In this document: positions 57,452-64,000 of the stretch, one piece after another
Layout: the number at the start of each line of letters is the position of its first letter
How positions within the stretch are numbered: position 1 is the first letter of the stretch
Assembly (NCBI GenBank): GCA_003996215.1
Contig: QJPP01000002.1
Span: forward strand, 434,001 to 498,000
Origin: Jaltomata sinuosa
Lineage: Eukaryota; Streptophyta; Magnoliopsida; Solanales; Solanaceae
Reading direction: 5' to 3'
Length of the DNA stretch: 64,000 bases
Position numbers and translations under genes: made by a program
Notes under the pieces: model-generated
What the model was told of the DNA's origin: nothing
The model's database searches: none
What the model saw: only the letters and a program-made list of their open reading frames with translations

Positions 57452-58768
57452 ACTTCGTTGTATTTTAATCGTCTTAACAACTAGCCGTAATTTATCCCCC
57501 AAAGTATTTTATGAACATTAGTTTATTTGATCTTAAGAATTAAGATACCCTATGTAATATCGAAATTTTCGATGTGGATACGATGATTCAATATCTACCA
57601 AAGTATACATAGCTATATTGGAGTCTTGAACATGTATAACACAGGATACTAAAATATGAAAATTCGAAGAAGACATAGTGATAACATTCGCAAATATAAA
57701 AGACAAGGGAGGAAGAGGGCAAAGAAAAGGAAAACATTGTAGCCTTCAGTAGAAAGAATAACCAAACTTGAAAGGGTCTATCGAAAATAGCCTCTTAATC
57801 TCTCCTTGTTGTTGTATGTATTATTCTTGAAATATTTAGGTAAAATGTAGGCCTAAGAGTTTCTCCTAAGAGTTTGTGGTACATTTAAGTTCTATTATTT
57901 GCAAATGTTCCATTTGTTCTATTCAATGCAATTTCTGGAACATGCAATAGCTCTTATGTAGAGCTGCTATAAAACTCGCATATATTTCGACATTCCATTG
58001 CAAACAATCGATTGGATCAACAAGACTTCGTTAAAGTCTAGCGTTTTATCATAGATTTTGAATCAAGTTTATTTTCAAATATCTATTTGATCAAATTTTA
58101 AATGTATGGTCTCCAAGCTTCCAAAAACTAGTTTTAACTTCTCAAAACTTGAATTTTATTTCAAATAAATGCATATCCAAAACACAACTTCAATTCTTTT
58201 TCAAATAAATGAATATCCCAACACAAGTTCAAATTCCAAAAATTATAACTTCAACTTGGCCAAACAGGAGCGTAATCCCACTATACAACCAAGGTATAAA
58301 TAATAAGGCAACTTAAACTTAAGTTGTTCACGAGTAGCCAGTTTCGTGCTTGTATGGAGCACACCAGACATCACCACTTTTAGCAATTTAAGTTTAGTTT
58401 CATAGAGGATATGCATTTTAAGACATTCAACGACAAGACAAAGTGAGGTGAAGATAGAGCTACCTCCACAAAACAAGTAGTGAAATTGGTGGGCAAGAAT
58501 TTGCGCATGACGAAAAACAACCTCAAGACAGAAAATTATCATCCATAGGACGAACAAAAGATGCTAATTATTCGCAAAAAAACATCAGTTCTATCTCGAA
58601 CATTTGGCATAAAACAGAGTACATTAAAGAGTAAACTGACAAAGCAGTATCCCCATCATCACTTTCCTCAAGAATCAACAATGGCCTTATTCAAAACTGA
58701 AGCCACTTCTATTAGCACATACACTCCCCCATAAGTTGAAATAAGGCAATTCAGAAAATGCTGGCAAT
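57452..58768. other. Intergenic and MDH 3' region
   Basis: The right part next to 58769 should hold the MDH 3' UTR. CCAAAAACTAGTTTTAACTT through AACTTGGCCAAACAGGAGCG (58100-58275) resembles one half of the GTTTGGTCA MITE group. A 104-residue minus-strand frame (58243-58557) has no recognisable signature. Confidence 0.45.
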
Positions 58769-61700
58769 TTATGTAAGACAGGAGTAGGCCAATGCCTTTT
58801 CCTCGGATAGTTCCTCAGCTGTCAAGTCCAACTTCTTTCTTGAGAACTCGTCAATTGGAAGACCTGGGCACACGAACAACAAACAAAATACTTAAGACCC
58901 TGTTGGAAAAAAAATTATAGTACTACAAAGGGAACGAAACCATAAATGCTAACTTAAGAGAGAAAAGGACAGCAAAGAGGAACATTCAGACCAAGGTTCA
59001 CCACAACAAAGAGGAGAGATGCAACATTATAAAACATCAAACATGAGGCAAATCAAAGACAGAAGGAACAGCTCAGTTTTCAAAAACAACAGATGAGTGA
59101 ATCTGAATTGCAAGATTCAATGTGCACTATATTAGGAGAACAAAAGTTTTCCGGTAAATTTTTTGGATGGAACTTTCAGATAAATCATTAGGTAACACAA
59201 GGAATCTGAATACATACAAAAAGAACACATAAGGAATCTGAAACCCGAAATCCTAAAGCATGATTTAAGACTCAGATTAATCCACCTTTCCCCATCATCC
59301 CAAACTAACAATGTAATTTGACCAACTGTATTTAAAGAGAGGAACTGCCTGAAAACAATAGCTAGGAGTCTAACATGGTACAGCACAGTATAAGTAATTG
59401 ATTAAAATCAAGGATAACATCTGAATGCAACTAAATATATTTACTAACCTTGGACAATGGACCATTCTCCATTTTTGCATGTGACTGGGAAGGAATAAAT
59501 AAGCCCGGCTGGGACATTGTATGACCCATCAGAGTAAACACCCATTGAAACAAAAGTGCCCTGCAACATTTGGTTAGAAAAAAATTGAGATAAGAACTAC
59601 ATTAGATTAAATCTACTAACAAGACGCATAAACAATTACTTTGTTTTATATTAATACAACAGCAAGGCCCCAAGTCAAGAGATCTACCTCTGGAGTTCCA
59701 AGGACCCAGTCACGAATGTGATCACAAGCAGAACTAGCAGCGGAAAGGGCACTAGAAAGCTTTCTAGCCTTGATAATGGCAGCACCCCTCTGTTGTACAG
59801 TAGAAATGAACTCACCGTTCAACCTAAATACGGAGAATAAAATTTATCAGTTAATCAGAAAAATTGAAAAAAAAAACTAGGAAGAAGTCACTGATTCATC
59901 ATACCATGCATCATCAGCCACAAGTTCACGGACTGGCTTATCTCCAGCAGGTGTTTTAACAGTAGCATGGTTGACATCAGGATACTGTGATGATGAGTGG
60001 TTTCCCCAAATGATGACATTTTTAACATCACTCACTTGGACACTCAGTCTCTCTGAGACTTGGCCAAGGGCCCTGTTATGGTCCAACCTGGTGAGACAGG
60101 TAATGTTCTTCTCAGGAATGGATGGCGCAAATTCTTTCAAGATCAATGCATTTGTATTGGCAGGGTTAGCAACAACCAACACCTGGAAGAAGCACAAGGC
60201 AAAACTTTAATTCCACGAATGAAATGAAGGTGCATGACATGCACATCAAAATCCTGAAAACGGTTCAACTATGCTTCCATTGACACAAACAGAAGGCAAT
60301 AAATAACGACAACATTAGAGTTTGTGGCAGAAATGACTTGTCAAAGTACAACACAAGACATTAAAAGTTGGCAATAAACATCTCGTAACTATTCTCACAA
60401 ACTTAGGTGATCTATTCATCAGCTAAATAATCAATTACCTCCACAGTCAAATAGAAGAAGAATCTGATCAAAAGCTGGAAAAATAGCATGCAATGCTGAA
60501 CACTAGGTACAAGTTACAGTGCTCAAATTTAAATTAAAAGAAATTAACATAGATATATATATATATACTTTGCCTGACCTTGCAGTTGGGAGCTGCATGC
60601 TTCTCAAGAGCAGAAGCCTGGGACTTGTAAATAGAAACATTCTTTGACATCACATCTTTTCTTTCCATGCCTTCTTTCCTGGGGAAACCTCCAACCATGA
60701 CAGCAACGTTGACACCAGTGCATGCCTCAACAGCATCAGTTGTGGCAACAACACCTGACACATACATAGCGGAATAAACCATTTAACCCAAGTTAACTTT
60801 CAACAAGTGATAAAATGGCATAACATTAAAATTATGAGAAGCAACTACACCAACCCTTAAGAAGAGGGAAGGCAGCATCCACTAGTTCCATCTTCACTCC
60901 ATTCAGTGCCTCTGCAGCAGGTGGAATATCCAACATGTGGAGAATTACAGGCTGATCTGCACCCAACATCACTCCCCTGGCAATCATCGGCACCAAGGCA
61001 TATCCAATTTGTCCTGGAAAACAAAACGACATTATCCTGTTAACTTAAAATTCCAAAAGCATTAATGTCGCAATTAATTTCTTCCAACTTAAGAAAAGAA
61101 GTTGTAAGATCTCGAAACAGATTCCAAAAACACTAATAAGCTAATCATCATAATTATCTAGCTTAACTAACACATGAGAAGTTTTTCCAAATCACAAATC
61201 CACAAATCTAAATCATGACATCATAGTTGTTAGTACTACATTTTCATTCTCGACTTCTGACTCAAAAGGCATAACAAACACATCAACTCAATCATGTTAA
61301 TAACAACTAAATCTCAATCCTAAATTTTAATGATCAATAATTTATGAACCTACCAAAGGTTCTCGGGAAAAGGAATCAATAAATCAAATTAGCAGAATTT
61401 TGATAGGAAATCGAAAGTAATCATTTTTAATTTTCTTTTTGGAGGGATAAATCAGAGCGACAAAGGGCTGAAACTCGACATAGCGAATTAACACAGATAA
61501 GACTAACCAATTAATAACAAATACATCAAGCAAACATGCTCGACAACCTCAAGTAGATGAATCAACAACATTAACTACAGCAGACAAAAGCAATACTATC
61601 TCTCTCCCATTTTAAATACTTTTCAACTCTTAATAGCTGCAGAGCTTATAATAGTACTTTTTTAGTCATCTAAATACTCAAATACTACCTCAGTTTCAAT

Positions 61701-62240
61701 TTGTTTGTCTCATTTTAACTTGACACAAAGTTTAAAAAAGTATAGAAAACCTTTGAAACTTCTGGTCTTATATCATAAAAATGTACCAAAATATCCTTTA
61801 ATTTAGTCATCTTAAACAAGCCACGTGAAAATTCTTTTTTATTAAACACTAAAAAGTAAAGTAAGACAAGCAAATCGAAACAGTGGAATAAATATTTTAT
61901 AAGGAAATTAGATATCTATGCACGATCTCATTCTCTTTGGAACGGAGGCCGTACTAATTTCAGATCACATATACGATAAAAAAAAAGGTCCTAAATCAGT
62001 TAACAAAGGATCAAAACAAAATCAGGAACTAAATCAAAAGAAATAACAGTAAAACAAGTAGATCTAAGGCTAAATCCGATACGCATCAGTAGTAAAAATC
62101 AATCAAAGTTCAAGTCAAAATGAAGTAAAACAACAGATCTAAGTTATCAAAACACAAAAGATTAAGATTTTTGAAGTGAATATAAGAGATCGATTACCAG
62201 CGGCACCAGTAACAAGAACGCGAACTGGATCTTTAGCCAT
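58769..62240 (-). CDS. MDH: Cytosolic NAD-dependent malate dehydrogenase (332 aa)
   Basis: Seven coding exons: 62198-62240, 60855-61013, 60579-60754, 59905-60182, 59688-59823, 59449-59560, 58769-58863. All are GT-AG and phase-consistent, giving 332 residues, the family length. It interconverts malate and oxaloacetate with NAD(H). The start [12 protein letters not shown] has no transit peptide, and the end SCLT is not a peroxisomal signal, so it is cytosolic. Motifs: Rossmann loop TGAAGQIGYAL (11-21); Asp43 in HMLDIPP, which favours NAD over NADP; substrate-loop Arg93 and Arg99 ([13 protein letters not shown]); ANPANTN (131-137); catalytic Asp160 in LTRLDHNRA with Arg163; and catalytic His188 in [13 protein letters not shown]. 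No lesions. Intron 1 (61014-62197) is the longest and carries a MITE. Confidence 0.97.
61685..61889. mobile_element. Stowaway-type MITE in MDH intron 1
   Basis: CTACCTCAGTTTCAATTTGTTTG on the left after TA, and AAGACAAGCAAATCGAAACAGTGG on the right. Interior AATGTACCAAAATATCC matches the EAF6 intron 2 elements (24548-24791, 24909-25096), so it is the same family. The right end is eroded. Confidence 0.75.
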
Positions 62241-62337
62241 TTGTTGAAGATCTACAGAGATTTACGAGAGAGCGATGAAAACTATGATGAAGAACTGAGA
62301 ATGAGAGTAGTGCGAAAGGCAAGAGGAGAGTGAGGCG

Positions 62338-62356
62338 ATATTTATTGGCTCAAGAT
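62338..62356 (-). promoter_or_regulatory. Possible CCAAT/TATA region of MDH
   Basis: On the minus strand GAGCCAATAAATATCGCCTC lies about 100-115 bp before the MDH ATG. It combines a CCAAT core and an ATAAATA TATA-like element, at a credible distance if the leader is short. Confidence 0.35.
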
Positions 62357-62599
62357 TGAGTGGTCAGTACGGTGTCGTTGTGACTATTCAAGACTAAATG
62401 ACAAAAATAGTCATTACCATTTGAGGTATATTCAAAATGATCCCTTAAATAAATTTAATAAATTTAATGCTTTTAAAAATATAATTATTAAAAGTGAGCA
62501 TTTAGTTTTTGCGATATTTGACATACTCGAAAACATCATCAAAGTGTTGCCCGGCTTCAGAAATTGCAACATGAAAAATTACACCAATCACAAAAATAA

Positions 62600-63190
62600 C
62601 TTTATGTATAAGGTAAAATTGGGTTGGGCCGACGGGGTCAGCTTGGGCCAGGTCAAAGAGAAATCAGCCCACAACGACATCATCTCGAGAGTGAGTTCAT
62701 CACGAAGAAATAACCTCTAGGGTTAAAGGATAACCCGAGAAGGTCAGTGATATCGATTGCTTAAGAAGGACGGACAGAAGGACGATGTATCAAAATATTC
62801 AAGTGCGCGGACAACACTCGATAGAGCCGCGTTAGATGCAGTATACTAGGTTGGTATCCTCCAAAGGATCGAGGACAAGTGGTTGCCAACCGTTGGACGC
62901 GATACTATTGACCTTACAAGATAATGTTATTCCTTTCGCCTCAAGGAACGACTTGTACCCTATAAATAGAGACCTTCTCCCTCGTTATAAAGGATCCACT
63001 TTATGTTAACTCTAGCCCTAAAGCAAAAAAAATATCTTTAGCCTGGTTCTTAAGCTTTCTCTTAGTTTCTTGTTGTTTCGTTGTTATTACGCTTGCTTAC
63101 TTACTGTTTTTGACTACGACTCTTCTACAGCTAGAAGGACCGAACACCTCGCCAGTATCTCAGATTTATTCTTTATCTTTGTCTTACTGA
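62600..63190 (+). mobile_element. Possible LTR or retroelement fragment
   Basis: The composition changes to GC-richer sequence (GACGGGGTCAGCTTGGGCC, ATAGAGCCGCGTTAGATGC). It contains a clear TATA box in CCCTATAAATAGAGACC (62960-62977), followed by pyrimidine-rich leader-like sequence. This resembles an LTR core promoter, but no paired LTR, TG/CA ends or target duplication was found. Confidence 0.35.
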
Positions 63191-64000
63191 TTTATCATGT
63201 ATTTTCTTTATGATTATTTTCTTTTGCAAACTTACGTCTCTAACAATGAAGCTAAGATCATAATGCGTGCTCTTGACCAACAAACAAATCTACCCGTCTC
63301 AAATTGACCATAAACACTTTAAAAAAGGTAAAATTTGAATCTCAAAAAACTTTATCATACTTCAAAAATAGATCACAAATAGCAAAAACTATAAATATTA
63401 CATATCCCAACTACGAATTCATGATAAATCTTATCTCTCATAATTATTATTACATTTAGCAATAAGAGTTTATTTAATATTCAATAAAGACTAAAAATGT
63501 TCACTTTTTGATAAAATTGAAAAACTAAAACCTTTAAAAAGGATATATTTAAAGTACCATTTTGAATCTATCACAAAATATGAAGGATAATTTTGGAATT
63601 TCAATTATTATGAAGATAGCCTCGGTTTGTGAGATTTTTGTAAGGGGGAGTGGGGTGGGGTCCCAAGTATTTGAAATTGTGGTGTAGGATAAAAGAAATT
63701 GTGATGTTTCTAACAAAAGGGATGGTCCATGCCTGTGAGGTCTACGTGTTATCCAACAAGTCAAATGATCTTCTTTTGCCTATTTTTCACTTTGTTTTTG
63801 TGACTTTTCAAGAACGAAAGAGAGGCTAGTTTATGTTGCCCTTTAGGAATAGTAAACATCTAACTATTTTTTTGGCCACAAGGGAGGTATTTGCCCACAA
63901 AAGTTTAGGAGCCTACTTGGGATATTTTTTAGTTATCGCTTTTCTGATCTAGCACCTGCATTTGGTGGTATCCCTTTTCTTTATTTCTAGACTAGAAGAA
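63191..64000. other. Intergenic, nothing recognised
   Basis: AT-rich sequence to the window end. A minus-strand frame of 71 codons (63549-63764) shows no protein signature. Confidence 0.4.

Noticed and set aside
58243..58557. 104-codon minus-strand frame downstream of MDH
   Set aside because: No recognisable motif and it overlaps a MITE-like end; could not be joined to any exon.
62421..62720. 99-codon plus-strand frame upstream of MDH
   Set aside because: No domain; it partly overlaps the putative LTR fragment and has AT-rich, non-coding-like codon use.

Overview
This is nuclear DNA of a higher plant, almost certainly a Solanum species (tomato, potato or a close relative). The signs are spliced genes with GT-AG introns, AT-rich intergenic DNA, and a dense load of plant transposons, including SINEs of the Solanaceae TS/Au type. 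There are no operons, rRNA genes, tRNA genes or CRISPR arrays. Five protein-coding genes can be read exon by exon: exon 1 of a CRY2-type cryptochrome (minus strand, cut by the window edge); an ADF6-like actin-depolymerizing factor (minus); an EAF6 homologue, a subunit of NuA4-type histone acetyltransferase (plus); a subgroup-2 R2R3-MYB of the MYB13/14/15 type (plus); and cytosolic NAD-malate dehydrogenase (minus). From memory, this order resembles a stretch of tomato chromosome 9 (CRY2, ADF, EAF6-like, MYB15, MDH). That was not checked against a database.

Layout. 1-1.53 kb: CRY2 exon 1 and part of intron 1, preceded by a tandemly duplicated leader (1.56-1.99 kb). 2-4.3 kb: an old SINE and a hAT-like fold-back element. 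4.28-16.9 kb: a three-level nest in which a CACTA-type MITE is split by a minus-strand Copia retrotransposon, itself split in its integrase by a plus-strand Ty3/Gypsy-derived element with 2.25-kb LTRs, a gag remnant and no pol. 17.9-21.4 kb: ADF gene with SINEs in its introns. 24.3-30.3 kb: EAF6 gene, whose 3-kb fourth intron holds several transposons, some nested. 30.3-48.9 kb: gene-free, with MITEs, SINEs and minisatellites. 48.9-51.4 kb: a 37-base C run, then the MYB gene, with a four-copy repeat in intron 1. 53.8-54.9 kb: a Mutator-like element with long terminal inverted repeats. 56.9-57.4 kb: a GC-rich hAT-like element. 58.8-62.2 kb: MDH gene in seven coding exons. 62.6-63.2 kb: a possible LTR fragment.

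The five genes are unrelated in function (blue-light receptor, actin turnover, chromatin acetylation, stress or phenylpropanoid transcription factor, malate/oxaloacetate metabolism) and sit together only by chromosomal position. I found nothing that I would call a new biological system. The most informative structures are the transposon nest, a recurring TAGGGGTG-ended fold-back family with 8-bp target duplications, the repeat inside MYB intron 1, and the duplicated CRY2 leader.
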